Shown one piece after another: positions 24,529 to 33,942 of a stretch of 64,000 bases of DNA (positions within the stretch are counted from its first letter, which is position 1; every line of letters begins with the position of its first letter). Location of the stretch: NCBI RefSeq assembly GCF_000719095.1, contig NZ_JOEH01000032.1, positions 1-64,000 of the forward strand, given 5' to 3'. Below the pieces are notes generated by a model. That model saw nothing but the letters and a program-made list of their open reading frames with translations, was not told the DNA's origin and did no database searches. Both the position numbers and the translations under genes were made by a program. Source of the stretch: Streptacidiphilus jeojiense (GTDB lineage Bacteria; Actinomycetota; Actinomycetes; Streptomycetales; Streptomycetaceae).

Positions 24529-25025
24529 CGGCGCGACGCGCGGACACCGCTGACCGGGGGGCGTTGTCGCTGGAGTTGGCGATCCTGGCCCCGGTGATGA
24601 TCCTGTTCCTGCTCCTGATGGCCGCAGCCGGCCGTATCTACCTGTCCGGCAGCGGCGTCGACAACGCCGCGCGCGACGCCGCCCGGGCCGCCTCCCTGCA
24701 GCGCGACCCCGCCGCAGCCCAGGCCGCAGCCCTGCAGATCGCCGAACAGACCCTGGCCGCCCAAGGCCTGCACTGCCTGTCCACCGACGTCGAGGTCCCC
24801 ACCGACGGCTTCAACACGCCCCTGGGCCAGCCCGCGTCGGTGACCGTCACCGTGCACTGCCGGGTCAATCTCGCCGACGTCGCCGTGCCCGGGATGCCCG
24901 GCAGCAAGCTGTTGACCGGGACGTTCACCTCAGCACTGGACCAGTTCCGCCAGCGAGCCGACGGTCCGGTCGCACCCTGGACCCCCGAGTCGGGCCACCC
25001 CGGCAGGAGCGATGACGATGCGTAG
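24525..25025 (+). CDS. TadE/TadF-like pseudopilin
   Basis: A 166-aa protein, ATGA-coupled. The leader ends in ADRG, followed by ALSLELAILAPVMILFLLLM with Glu at +5. The helix DNAARDAARAASLQRDPAAA and a strand-rich C-terminus with two Cys follow. The last 35 residues are hydrophilic and overlap the next gene. Second minor pseudopilin of the locus. Confidence 0.88.
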   Translation: MTARRADTADRGALSLELAILAPVMILFLLLMAAAGRIYLSGSGVDNAARDAARAASLQRDPAAAQAAALQIAEQTLAAQGLHCLSTDVEVPTDGFNTPLGQPASVTVTVHCRVNLADVAVPGMPGSKLLTGTFTSALDQFRQRADGPVAPWTPESGHPGRSDDDA

Positions 25026-25446
25026 ATTCCTACGGTCCCTGCAGGCTCGCAAGCACGACGACCAGGGAAGCCTGTCGCTGATGCTCGCGATCGTCGCCGT
25101 GGCGATCTTCGCGGTGCTGGCCCTGGTCGTCGACGGCGGCGGCCGCCTCCAGGCCCTGGCCAAAGCCGAGGGCACAGCCCAGGAAGCCGCCCGCACCGGC
25201 GCGCAGAGCCTGGACTACGGCCAGGCCATCTCCGGCAACGGCTTCACCGTGGACACCACCGGCCAGGCCGTCACGGCCGCGCAGGCCTACCTACGCCAGG
25301 CCGGCGTCAGCGGCACCGTCACCCCCCAAGGCAACCGGCTGGACGTGACCGTCACCGCCACCTACACGCCGGTGTTCCCCTTTTTCGGCGCCTGGCAGGT
25401 CACCGGCCACGGCAGCGCCCAACTCCTCTACCAGGCCGGAGGCTGA
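25012..25446 (+). CDS. TadG-like pilus-associated protein
   Basis: A 144-aa protein starting inside the previous gene; a second ATG at 25018 is possible. The N-terminal DDQG followed by SLSLMLAIVAVAIFAVLALV resembles the other leaders, but the +5 Glu is replaced by Met, as in TadG-type putative Flp-pilus assembly proteins. The ALVVDGGGRLQALAKAEGTA segment is typical of this subgroup. Confidence 0.8.
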   Translation: MTMRRFLRSLQARKHDDQGSLSLMLAIVAVAIFAVLALVVDGGGRLQALAKAEGTAQEAARTGAQSLDYGQAISGNGFTVDTTGQAVTAAQAYLRQAGVSGTVTPQGNRLDVTVTATYTPVFPFFGAWQVTGHGSAQLLYQAGG

Positions 25447-25452
25447 CCCCCC

Positions 25453-28400
25453 GTGAACTCCCGCATCCGCGCCCTGGCCGGCGCCCTGGGCTCGCTGCTG
25501 TTCCTGGCCCTGATCGAGATCGGCGCACCGGTGGGGCTGCTGGCCTTCGGCCTGCTTCCCCACCGCCTACCCACTCTCACCCAGGCCGGCACCGCGCTGA
25601 CCTCCCCCGACAACGGCAGCCTGCTGATCGGCGCGATCACTCTTATCGGTTGGCTCGCCTGGGTCGCCTTCACGTTCGCTGTGGTGCTCGAGACCCTGGC
25701 CGCGCTGCGCCATCGCGGCGCACCGCGGGTGCGCACCCTGGGCGCGCTCCAGCAGCTGGCGGCCGGGCTGGTGGCCAGCATCATCGTGCTGCTGCCCGCC
25801 ACCGGCGGAGCCCTGGCCGCATCGGCCGCTCCGGCAGCGGCGGCAACCCTGCACCTTCCGCACGCCAGCACCCTCACCGCCGGCCAGGCGGCCCAGCAGG
25901 CCGAGGCCGCCACCACCAACGCCGGCAACGCCGGCGTGCAGGCCGGTTGGAGCGGCCCGGTCCACCAGGTGACCGGCAGCGACGAGAGCATGTGGGACCT
26001 GGCCGAGCACTACCTGGGCGACGGCATGCGCTGGAGGGAGATCGCCCAGCTGAACCAGGGCGTCCCGCAGCCGGACGGGAAAACGGTGACCGCCACCACC
26101 CTGCAGCTCACTCCCGGTTGGACCCTGCGGCTGCCCGCCGACGCACGCACCACAAGCACCACAAGCGTACGGGACCAGGTCGAACCGGCGGCGGCAACCG
26201 AGACGGTCCCATCCCACCAGCAATCCGCAGCCGGCACCCCTGCGACCAGGTCCGGGACCAGCGAGAAAGTGCACGTGGTGCGCCCGGGCGACACGCTCTC
26301 GCAGATCGCCCAGGACGACCTGGGCGACCCGAACGACTACCCGCAGATCGCCGCCGCCAACCAGCACACCGTCCAGAGCGACGGACGGCACCTGACCGAC
26401 CCCAACCTGATCTATCCCGGCTGGAAGCTCACCATTCCCCAGGCCAGTCAGGCAACCGCCGCACCAGCCGATCCCACCACCGGAGCGAAGGCTCCGGCCC
26501 CCACGGGAAAGCCCGGCGCCGCCACGAGCGGGCCGAGCGGCACCAGCACCAGCGGCGGCACAGCGACGGTTCCGCACCCCACCGCCGCTCCCACCACGCC
26601 GGTCGCCTCCGCACCGGCGGCCCCCCCGACCACGCCGCCGGCGGCAGCACCCTCCACCGCCCCGGCCACCGGCCAGTCCGCAACCGCGGCGACGCCCACT
26701 CCGGCCCCCACCGCGCCGCCCACGCTCGCCGCCGTACCCGCAGTCACCGCCCGGGCCGCCCAGACCAGCTCCCCCGCCCGGGTGGGCGCGGGCATCGCCG
26801 CGTTGCTGGCCGCGGGCCTGCTCGGCGGATACGGCGTCAAACGCGCCCTGCAGCAACGCAACCGGCGCCCCGGCGAGACCATCGCCGTCCCCGAGCAGAC
26901 CAGCGCCCTGGAACACGCCCTGGTCCACCAGGCGCAGCCACCGTCGGCCGAACTGCTGGACCGCGCGCTGCGGACCCTGGCCGCACACCTGCCCGACCAT
27001 CAGGCCCTGCCCCCGGTCGAGGGCGCGCGGCTGACCCGCGCCGGCATCGAACTGCGCTGCCCCGCGGAGGCCGTGTCCCCCTTCACCGCTGCCGGCGACG
27101 GCTGGTGGCAGCTGGACCCGGAGCAGGAACTCCTGGACCCCGACCAGGCCGACCAGATCCCCGCCCCCTATCCGCTGCTCACCGCCCTGGGCACGGACGG
27201 CGACAACGGCGCGGTCCTGGCCGACCTGCGTACCGCGCGCACGGTGCTCCTGGACGGCTCCCCCGAGCAGGTCCGCGCGGTGGCCCGGGCCATCGCCCTG
27301 GAGCAGGCGACCTGCCCGTGGGGCCAGGACCTGCAGGTCCTATGCTCCGGGATCACCGACCCCGACCTGCCCGCAATCCTGCACACCGGCCGGCTGCAGC
27401 ACCTGAGCCAGCTCAGCCACGCCGCCAAGGACCTCGCCGAAGTCCTGCTCACCCTCCACCAGGACGCCTCCACCGCGCTGCCGTGGGTGCTGGTGGTCGC
27501 CGACCAGGCCAGCGAGCAGGACGCCTGGCAGCTCGCCGACCTGGTCGCCCGCGTGCCCCACGCCCCGATCGCGCTGGTGCTGCCCGCGACCGGGCTGGAC
27601 GCACTGTTCCCCGAGGCCGCGCACCTGGACTGCGCCGAATCCGGCCCGCAGCCCAGCCCCGTGGACGGCCAGCCGGTGGTCCTGCAGCGCGTCACTGAAG
27701 CCGCCTATCAGCAGTTGCTGGCAGACCTGCGCACCACCGAGGAGCCCGCCACCGCGGCCCAGGGTGCCTGGCTGCACGTCCCCGAGAGCAGCGACCACCT
27801 CCAGGCCGAAACCCGGGTCGATGTCCCCCCGGATGCGCCCGGACCCCCGGAGCAGCAGCCGGAAGCCGCGGCACCGGCCTCGCCGTTCCTCGCCTTCTCC
27901 CAGCACCACGCCGCCGTCCCGGGACCGGCGGATATCCCGCTGCCCCCGGCCCCCTTCCCCGAACCGGCCGAGCCGGCCCTGGCGCCCAGTCGCGACCCGA
28001 GCGCCGTCGCAACCTCAGCAGCGGCCGGAGTGACCGGGAATGCCTCGGTGGCCGTGCCGCCGACAAGCGCGCCTTGGCCGGACCCGGATGCCGCCGAGCC
28101 CTCCACCCTGCACACGCCGCAGGTCCTGGTGTTGGGACCGCTGGACATCACCGGCCTGGGTGCTAGCGGGCGAGGCCGCCGCCTGGCCGAGCTCGCCGCC
28201 TACCTCTACCTGCACCCCCACCGCACCGCCGCGGCCATCGCCGAGGCCATGGGCTCCATGGAACCGTGGGCCGACGGCACCCTGCGCTCGCGCATGTCCC
28301 AGCTCCGCAAAGTCCTGGGCACCACCCCTGACGGCACCCCGTACGTGCCGTACCTCTCCGACAACGCCACCTATCCCCAGCTGGCGGTGCGCTGCGACTG

Positions 28401-28842
28401 GACCCGGTTCCTGAAGCTGGCCGAACGCGGCCTGACCGCAGGCGCCACCGACGTCGCGGACCTGGAGTCAGCGCTGGCCCTGGTCCGCGGACGTCCCTTC
28501 CAGGGCAGCAGCGCCTCCTGGGCCGTGGCCGAGCAGCAGGAGATGATCTCGCGGATCGTCGACGTCGCCCACACCGCTGCCGTCCGGCACGTTGCCGCCG
28601 GCTCCTGGGACGCCGCCCGCACCGCGATCAGCAAGGGCCTGGACGTCGAGCCCACTGCCGAGATCCTCTACCGGGACTGGATCACGCTGGAGAACCGCCG
28701 CGGCGACCGCGCCGCGCTCGGACGTGTCATCAGCGACCTCAATCGGGCGCTGCGGACCCTGGACGTCGAGATGGACGACGACACTCAGAAGCTGATCACC
28801 GACATCTACGCCCACCACCAGCGCACTCAAGGCACCGCGTGA
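25453..28842 (+). CDS. Large membrane protein with LysM domains and a C-terminal BTAD domain
   Basis: A 1129-aa protein from a GTG 6 nt after tadG. Three N-terminal membrane helices (about 10-35, 55-80, 95-115). A LysM-like module (about 170-225, DESMWDLAEHYLGDGMRWRE). A clear LysM (about 273-330, HVVRPGDTLSQIAQDDLGD). A 110-residue Pro/Ala/Thr linker, a fourth helix (about 442-463), a cytosolic part, and at about 889-1129 a winged helix plus bacterial transcriptional activation domain (LVLGPLDITGLGASGR; DVEPTAEILYRDWITLENRR). Such proteins end actinobacterial Tad operons. A wall-sensing regulator of pilus genes is inference. Confidence 0.85.
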   Translation: MNSRIRALAGALGSLLFLALIEIGAPVGLLAFGLLPHRLPTLTQAGTALTSPDNGSLLIGAITLIGWLAWVAFTFAVVLETLAALRHRGAPRVRTLGALQQLAAGLVASIIVLLPATGGALAASAAPAAAATLHLPHASTLTAGQAAQQAEAATTNAGNAGVQAGWSGPVHQVTGSDESMWDLAEHYLGDGMRWREIAQLNQGVPQPDGKTVTATTLQLTPGWTLRLPADARTTSTTSVRDQVEPAAATETVPSHQQSAAGTPATRSGTSEKVHVVRPGDTLSQIAQDDLGDPNDYPQIAAANQHTVQSDGRHLTDPNLIYPGWKLTIPQASQATAAPADPTTGAKAPAPTGKPGAATSGPSGTSTSGGTATVPHPTAAPTTPVASAPAAPPTTPPAAAPSTAPATGQSATAATPTPAPTAPPTLAAVPAVTARAAQTSSPARVGAGIAALLAAGLLGGYGVKRALQQRNRRPGETIAVPEQTSALEHALVHQAQPPSAELLDRALRTLAAHLPDHQALPPVEGARLTRAGIELRCPAEAVSPFTAAGDGWWQLDPEQELLDPDQADQIPAPYPLLTALGTDGDNGAVLADLRTARTVLLDGSPEQVRAVARAIALEQATCPWGQDLQVLCSGITDPDLPAILHTGRLQHLSQLSHAAKDLAEVLLTLHQDASTALPWVLVVADQASEQDAWQLADLVARVPHAPIALVLPATGLDALFPEAAHLDCAESGPQPSPVDGQPVVLQRVTEAAYQQLLADLRTTEEPATAAQGAWLHVPESSDHLQAETRVDVPPDAPGPPEQQPEAAAPASPFLAFSQHHAAVPGPADIPLPPAPFPEPAEPALAPSRDPSAVATSAAAGVTGNASVAVPPTSAPWPDPDAAEPSTLHTPQVLVLGPLDITGLGASGRGRRLAELAAYLYLHPHRTAAAIAEAMGSMEPWADGTLRSRMSQLRKVLGTTPDGTPYVPYLSDNATYPQLAVRCDWTRFLKLAERGLTAGATDVADLESALALVRGRPFQGSSASWAVAEQQEMISRIVDVAHTAAVRHVAAGSWDAARTAISKGLDVEPTAEILYRDWITLENRRGDRAALGRVISDLNRALRTLDVEMDDDTQKLITDIYAHHQRTQGTA

Positions 28843-28875
28843 TCCGGTGCCCGGCGATCAGCGGGTCAGCCAGGG

Positions 28876-30030
28876 CTAGCTTCTCGCCCCGGCATCCCGC
28901 TCCGACTGCACATGCTCCTGTTCCTGTTCCCACCGTGCGCGGAAGCTCGGGAGGTACCGGCGCAGGTGCCCGGCGTTCAACGCCTTCCCGCCCCGGCCCC
29001 TGATCCCTGCCTCCTGGTCCAGCCACACGGCCAGTTGCTCGCCGTCGGGGAAGGCGTCGTTCTTCTTGCGGTAGTCGCTGAAGGCTTGGTAGTAGCGGTC
29101 GGCCGCGGTACCGACGGCCGGAGTGGCAGGACGGCCCGGATCGGTGGCCGACTGCGGCTCGGCCGGCTCCTGTGCGGGAATCGTCGCCCGATCACCCTCG
29201 GAGCCGTCTGCCGGAACCTCGGCCCCGCCTGGCGGAGCTTCGGGCGCCGGCGACGGCGCGATCTCGGGTAGCGGCGCGGGAAGCGGGGCCGGAGCCGGGG
29301 TCGGCTCGGGACCGGCGCCCAGACCCGGGAGCGCCACCGCGACCGTGGCGTCCAGGTGCGAGACGTCCAGCCGGAACGCGGGCAGCGGCTCACCCAGGTT
29401 CGCCAGCCGCAGCACCAGCAGCAGGTCCACCGGCGCGGCGCGCCGCCAGCCGCGCCCGTACTCAGCCTTCAGCCGGGCCCGGAAGACCAGACGGCGCCGC
29501 TCCATCTCGATCGCCTCCTGATAGGAGCGCAGTTCCCACAGTTGGCGGCGGCGCCAGAGCCGGAAGGTGGCCGCGGGCGCCAGCACCCAGCGCCCGATCC
29601 GGGTGCCCTCCATGAGCTGGTCGGCTTCGAACTGGGTGATGCGTCCGACGGTATGGCGCGCGGCCTCGATGGCCGCGACGAACAGGACGGGCACCACGGC
29701 GTGCATCCCCGTCGCCAGCGGGCGCGGCCACGCGGAGGCGGCGTTGAAGACGATCGTCGCGGCCGTCAGCAGCCAGGCGAGGTGGCGCAGCAGCGCCAGC
29801 GGCATCCGCATCCAGGTCAGCAGCAGGTCCAACGCCAGGAACACGGTGATGCCCACGTCGATACCCACGGGCAGGACGTAGGAGAACCAGCCGAAACCCT
29901 CCCGCACGGCCAGGTGCTGGACCGCGGTGTAGGAGCCGACAAAGCCGATGGCTGCGATCAGGCCGACCCCGGTCACCACGACCACCACCAGGGCCCGTTG
30001 ACCGCGGGTCAACCTCGGTCGCTGCGCCAT
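28876..30030 (-). CDS. DUF2637 membrane protein
   Basis: A 384-aa protein from the ATG at 30030. Four membrane helices lie in the first 135 residues: ALVVVVVTGVGLIAAIGFVG, WFSYVLPVGIDVGITVFLAL, LLRHLAWLLTAATIVFNAAS and MHAVVPVLFVAAIEAA. This is the DUF2637 pattern found on actinobacterial mobile elements. A charged helical region, a long Pro/Ala/Glu-rich linker (about 245-315) and a small C-terminal domain (YYQAFSDYRKKNDAFPDGEQ) follow. DUF2637 proteins resemble Spd spread proteins of Streptomyces plasmids. It converges on the Tad operon. Confidence 0.75.
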   Translation of the reverse strand: MAQRPRLTRGQRALVVVVVTGVGLIAAIGFVGSYTAVQHLAVREGFGWFSYVLPVGIDVGITVFLALDLLLTWMRMPLALLRHLAWLLTAATIVFNAASAWPRPLATGMHAVVPVLFVAAIEAARHTVGRITQFEADQLMEGTRIGRWVLAPAATFRLWRRRQLWELRSYQEAIEMERRRLVFRARLKAEYGRGWRRAAPVDLLLVLRLANLGEPLPAFRLDVSHLDATVAVALPGLGAGPEPTPAPAPLPAPLPEIAPSPAPEAPPGGAEVPADGSEGDRATIPAQEPAEPQSATDPGRPATPAVGTAADRYYQAFSDYRKKNDAFPDGEQLAVWLDQEAGIRGRGGKALNAGHLRRYLPSFRARWEQEQEHVQSERDAGARS

Positions 30031-30239
30031 GCCGGATGCCCCCTCTGTCCTCGAACAGTATGTCGAGCCACTAGCTTCACACACGACCCGGTCATGACAC
30101 CGTCACTGTCCAGCAGTTGCAGCACATCCGGCTCGGACCGGACCCGGCCTCCAAGCCGTCGGCCTTCGACAGGTGCCGGTGGTCTCCTTCGACGACGTCT
30201 GGCGACCACTGCGCCGCGACCAGGAGCAGGGTCAGCGTC

Positions 30240-30896
30240 TCAGCCGATGTAGAGAGTGCAGAGCAGCGGCACCAGGCCGGGGACACCGCGCTCGAACGCC
30301 GTCCGCAGCACCGCCCCGAACTGGGCGTAGCTCGTGACGGTCCACTTCTCGTTGTGCAGTCCGTCGTAGAAGGTCCGGTCCATCGGCCTGCCGTAGACAT
30401 CCAGGACCAGGCACGTCTTGTCCAGCTCGATCAGGTCCCCGTACAACCAGGGCGCGCTGCGCAGTCCCGTGGCGCCCTCGTAGGCATGGTCGGTCTGCCA
30501 GTCGAAGTTGGGGTTCTCCTCGCCCTTTGGCACGTGGGACGCGGCCTTGAAGCGCTTGTGCTCCACTATGAGCAGTTCCGTCCTGCCCTGGACACGCATC
30601 GGTACCACGAGGTCGACGCCGTTGGAGGGCGCGTAGGCCGCCGCCGGGACCGGCGTGCCGGCGGGCCGCGGAGGCAGCCCCGCGAGCAGGGCGGCGAGCA
30701 CCGCTGCTCCGGCGTGCGGATCCAGCAGGCCTGAGAGGATCAGCGCGGTGTAGTTCTCCTCGCCCATCGGCCAGACGGCTTCGGCGATGCCGCGCTCGCG
30801 CAACCACCGGCTGTGGTGGTCGTGGTCGGCCCGGGCCGCGGCTCGCTGCTCGCGGGTCGGGGCAGTGCTCTTCTTCTCAGGGTCCGAGGTGGTCAT
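30240..30896 (-). CDS. PD-(D/E)XK nuclease-like protein
   Basis: A 218-aa protein starting at the ATG at 30896. A helical N-terminus (REQRAAARADHDHHSRWLRE) leads to a core with NGVDLVVPMRVQGRTELLIV, directly followed by EHKRFKAASH. The Asp, then a hairpin, then Glu-x-Lys order is that of PD-(D/E)XK nucleases. A strand KTCLVLDVYG follows. It could be a restriction-type or Card1-like effector, or a decayed nuclease. No methylase or sensor gene is adjacent. Confidence 0.5.
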   Translation of the reverse strand: MTTSDPEKKSTAPTREQRAAARADHDHHSRWLRERGIAEAVWPMGEENYTALILSGLLDPHAGAAVLAALLAGLPPRPAGTPVPAAAYAPSNGVDLVVPMRVQGRTELLIVEHKRFKAASHVPKGEENPNFDWQTDHAYEGATGLRSAPWLYGDLIELDKTCLVLDVYGRPMDRTFYDGLHNEKWTVTSYAQFGAVLRTAFERGVPGLVPLLCTLYIG

Positions 30897-31148
30897 GGCG
30901 ACAGACTCTCCCACGGGCGTGGGCGAGCGCCGGCAGCGCGCGGAGCACCTGGAACGGAGCGGGACGAGGACCTGGGGTGCAGTAGGAGCCTCAAGGCGGC
31001 GTGGACAGCCGAGAAGAGCAGTCCAGATGCTTCTACCGTCCGGAATCATGATCCAACCCACCTGCTATTCGGGGAGCGATAGAGGGGAGCTCGAGCAACA
31101 GGGCCATTCCGGCGCAAGGGTGCGACGCCAGCGGCTACAACACTTGCT

Positions 31149-33092
31149 ATGGCATCGCCGAACCCGACACCGCCACTGTGGCCGCACTGTGCGTATGGCG
31201 CGTCAACCAGCGACCCGATCGGCTGCCGCGGGGTTCACATTCTCGGGCACGCGCAGTGCCTGGAACACCTGGTCGCCGCGGACCAGGCCGGCTTCATCGC
31301 CGGCCTTGCGCCCGGCTCCGATATCGACCTGCGCGGCACACGCATCACCTCTGCGCTACTGCAAGCAATATGCGATGCCCTTAGGGATCCGGCCTCGGGG
31401 CAACCCCGTTTCGGGGATGCCGAATTCGACGCGGCCACCTTCACCAGGCACGCCCGGTTCGACGCAGCCACCTTCACCGGGGACGCAGGATTCGAATCGG
31501 CCACCTTCAGCGGGATGGCCGGGTTCAACTCGGCAACCTTCACCGGGGACTCCCGATTCGACTCGGCCACCTTCACCAGCAACGCTTGGTTCGGCTCGGC
31601 CACCTTCACCGGGGACACCGGATTCGGCTCGGCCACCTTCACCAGGGAAGCCCTCTTCAGCTCGGCCACCTTCACTGGCAACGCCTGGTTCGGCTCGGCC
31701 ACCTTCAACAGGAACGCCGGATTCGACGGGGCCACCTTCACCGGGGACGCCTGGTTCGACGGGGCCACTTTCGGCGGGGACGTCCGATTCACCGCTGCCA
31801 CCTTCGGCGGGGACGCAGGATTCGAATCGGCCACCTTCACCGGGGACGCCGGATTCAGCTCAGCCACGATGGCCGGGGACGCCTGGTTCGAATCGACCAC
31901 CTTCACAGGTCAAGCCCGGTTCGACCAAGCCACCTTCGGCGGGGACGCCAATTTCAGCTCAGCCACCTTTGCGGAACTACAGCAGGTGGGGCCCCTGCGC
32001 TGCTCCAGTCGTCTGATCTTCGACCAGGCGCGGTTCACCGGTTCGAAGGTGACCCTGGAGGCCGCGGCCACCACCGCCTCGTTCCGCAGGACTTCGTTCG
32101 CCGGATCCGCATCCATCCGCTTGCGCTATTCCCAGGTCTCGCTCAGCGGGGCGACCCTCACAGCACCTGTGGCACTCCAAACGTGGCCAGCCCCCTTCGA
32201 CACTCCGAGCGGGCCTCTCAACGAGGGTCAGTTCGCAGGCACCGGCAGTGCGGAGGTGCGGCTGCTCGACTTGGAGGGGGTGGATGCCGCACAAGTGGTG
32301 CTGACCGACGTGGACCTGCGCCAGTGCCGCTTCGATGGCGCGTTCCACCTGGACCAGATCCAGGTCGGTTTCGGATGCCGGTTCGCAGAAGCACCCCGCG
32401 GCTGGCGCAGGCGATCGGGACCGGTGCCGCTGCGCTGGTCGCGCCGGAAAGTCATCGCCGAGGAACATCACTGGCGTGCCCTGCGCAGCCGAGCGGTGGG
32501 CCGCGATTGGACGCGCGGCCCGATGCATCCGCGGGCGGAACTGACACCGGGCCCGGACGACTTGGCCGGGGTCTACCAGCGGCTGCGCAAGGCCTTCGAG
32601 GACGCCGGCGACGAGCCGGGCGCGGCGGACTTCTACTACGGCGAGATGGAGATGCGCCGAAACGACCCGCTACGGCCTCGAGCTGAACGGTGGCTGCTGT
32701 GGTGGTACTGGCTGCTGTCCGGCTACGGCCTGCGGGCCTCGCGTGCCCTGGGCTGGCTGGTCGCTGCGATGGCCACCACCGTGCTGGTACTGCTCCTGGT
32801 CGGCCTGCCCAACGCCGACCCTTCACCGCAGGTCAGCGGAACCGACCAGGCTGGCCAGGTGCAGCTCTCCACCAGTACACCGGACCCGGCGCTCACTCTC
32901 CCCGTTGCCCAGCGTTTCACCGGCGCCCGCGCGGAGAAGGCCAGCCTTGTCGTGGTCAACTCTGTGGTCTTCCGGTCCAGCGGCCAGAACCTGACGGGGT
33001 GGGGCACCGTGGTGGAGATGCTGTCGCGGATCGGCGAACCCGTCCTGCTCGGCCTGGCCGCGCTGGCCGTACGCGGCCGCGTGAAACGCTGA
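31149..33092 (+). CDS. Membrane pentapeptide-repeat protein
   Basis: A 647-aa protein. Residues about 90-280 are about 38 pentapeptides of the form A(T/R)F-x-x, alternating ATFTG and AGFES types, which should fold as a long right-handed quadrilateral beta-helix. Degenerate repeats continue to about 410. A charged region with YQRLRKAFEDAGDEPGAADF follows, then a membrane helix (ALGWLVAAMATTVLVLLLVG, about 535-560) and a final hydrophobic segment (about 610-640). This ending resembles membrane pentapeptide proteins with a pore-like C-terminus. Ligand and function unknown. Confidence 0.8.
   Translation: MASPNPTPPLWPHCAYGASTSDPIGCRGVHILGHAQCLEHLVAADQAGFIAGLAPGSDIDLRGTRITSALLQAICDALRDPASGQPRFGDAEFDAATFTRHARFDAATFTGDAGFESATFSGMAGFNSATFTGDSRFDSATFTSNAWFGSATFTGDTGFGSATFTREALFSSATFTGNAWFGSATFNRNAGFDGATFTGDAWFDGATFGGDVRFTAATFGGDAGFESATFTGDAGFSSATMAGDAWFESTTFTGQARFDQATFGGDANFSSATFAELQQVGPLRCSSRLIFDQARFTGSKVTLEAAATTASFRRTSFAGSASIRLRYSQVSLSGATLTAPVALQTWPAPFDTPSGPLNEGQFAGTGSAEVRLLDLEGVDAAQVVLTDVDLRQCRFDGAFHLDQIQVGFGCRFAEAPRGWRRRSGPVPLRWSRRKVIAEEHHWRALRSRAVGRDWTRGPMHPRAELTPGPDDLAGVYQRLRKAFEDAGDEPGAADFYYGEMEMRRNDPLRPRAERWLLWWYWLLSGYGLRASRALGWLVAAMATTVLVLLLVGLPNADPSPQVSGTDQAGQVQLSTSTPDPALTLPVAQRFTGARAEKASLVVVNSVVFRSSGQNLTGWGTVVEMLSRIGEPVLLGLAALAVRGRVKR
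31410..31980 (+). repeat. Tandem 30/60-bp DNA repeat encoding the pentapeptide array
   Basis: The unit GGCCACCTTCACCGGGGACG recurs about 19 times at 30- or 60-bp steps, with variants such as GGCGGGGACG. It is the coding sequence of the pentapeptide beta-helix. The high DNA identity between units implies recent expansion or gene-conversion among repeats. Confidence 0.85.
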
Positions 33093-33116
33093 GAGCGATC
33101 ATGCTTTCCTGGGACC

Positions 33117-33845
33117 GTGGTGCGCATGGATACCTCGGTCGGGGAACCACTGGTCGACGCATCTTGGCGGACCTGGTCATGCATGGGCGACGGTCGACTC
33201 GTGCTGTCAGGCACCGCAGGTCCGTCGACCGGCTTGTCCTTGGCCCGGGTGCGGAGCTGGTACGGGCCGTTGCGCCCTGTGACGCGATGCCCTGCCGCCG
33301 ATGAGGAGCGGGTGCTGCAACTGCTCGAAGCCGCCGGTGACCGTGCAGCCGGCAGCGCCGTGGCCGCGCTGTCCGCGCTGGTCTGTCAGCGCCTGGCCGG
33401 GCTGGAGCACCTGGACCCCCATCCGCTGACTGCCGGCGGCCAGGACCCGAAGGAAGCGCGCCGTGCCCTGGTTCTGGCCCACGGGCTGGGTGCGACCCTC
33501 GCGCAACGACCCAGGCGGATCGACGCCTACGCCACCGGCCAGCTGGTCGACATTCTCCAGCGGTGGACGTTCGGTCCCGCGTACCTGGTCCCCGTACCAG
33601 CTGAACTCTCCCACCTCTTCGCCATCCACGCCGACCGGGCCGGCGGCTGGACCCGGGTCGCGGACCGCTGGCTGCAGTTCGGCACTCCCCAGGGCAACAC
33701 GGTGGACACCATCACCAAAGCCGGCGTCTACCTGCTAGCCCACGCCACCCGGGCCAGAACCCAGTTCGCTGCGGCCATCGAAGAACAGATGGAGGCCCTT
33801 GTGCGCTCTATCGCCTCCCGCTGGAGCAGCAGCACTTCCGCATAG
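33117..33845 (+). CDS. Hypothetical protein
   Basis: A 242-aa protein beginning GTG-GTG-CGC-ATG; the ATG at 33126 is an alternative. It starts 25 nt after the pentapeptide gene and may be co-transcribed. It is mostly helical: an LLEAAGDRAAGSAVAALSAL helix, then LVLAHGLGATLAQRP and a C-terminal amphipathic helix rich in Arg and Glu. No recognised motif. Confidence 0.5.
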   Translation: MVRMDTSVGEPLVDASWRTWSCMGDGRLVLSGTAGPSTGLSLARVRSWYGPLRPVTRCPAADEERVLQLLEAAGDRAAGSAVAALSALVCQRLAGLEHLDPHPLTAGGQDPKEARRALVLAHGLGATLAQRPRRIDAYATGQLVDILQRWTFGPAYLVPVPAELSHLFAIHADRAGGWTRVADRWLQFGTPQGNTVDTITKAGVYLLAHATRARTQFAAAIEEQMEALVRSIASRWSSSTSA

Positions 33846-33942
33846 CTCCAGGCCTGGGAGCAATCCTCCGCGTCGGACGACTCGGGAGGTTCGGCAGCAC
33901 GAGCCAGCGGCGCGCTCGCCCTCCCCTGGCAGGCTGCTGCCC

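Noticed and set aside
31410..31980. Regular short repeats resembling a CRISPR or satellite array
   Set aside because: The repeats stay in frame, encode pentapeptides, and lack unique spacers of constant length.
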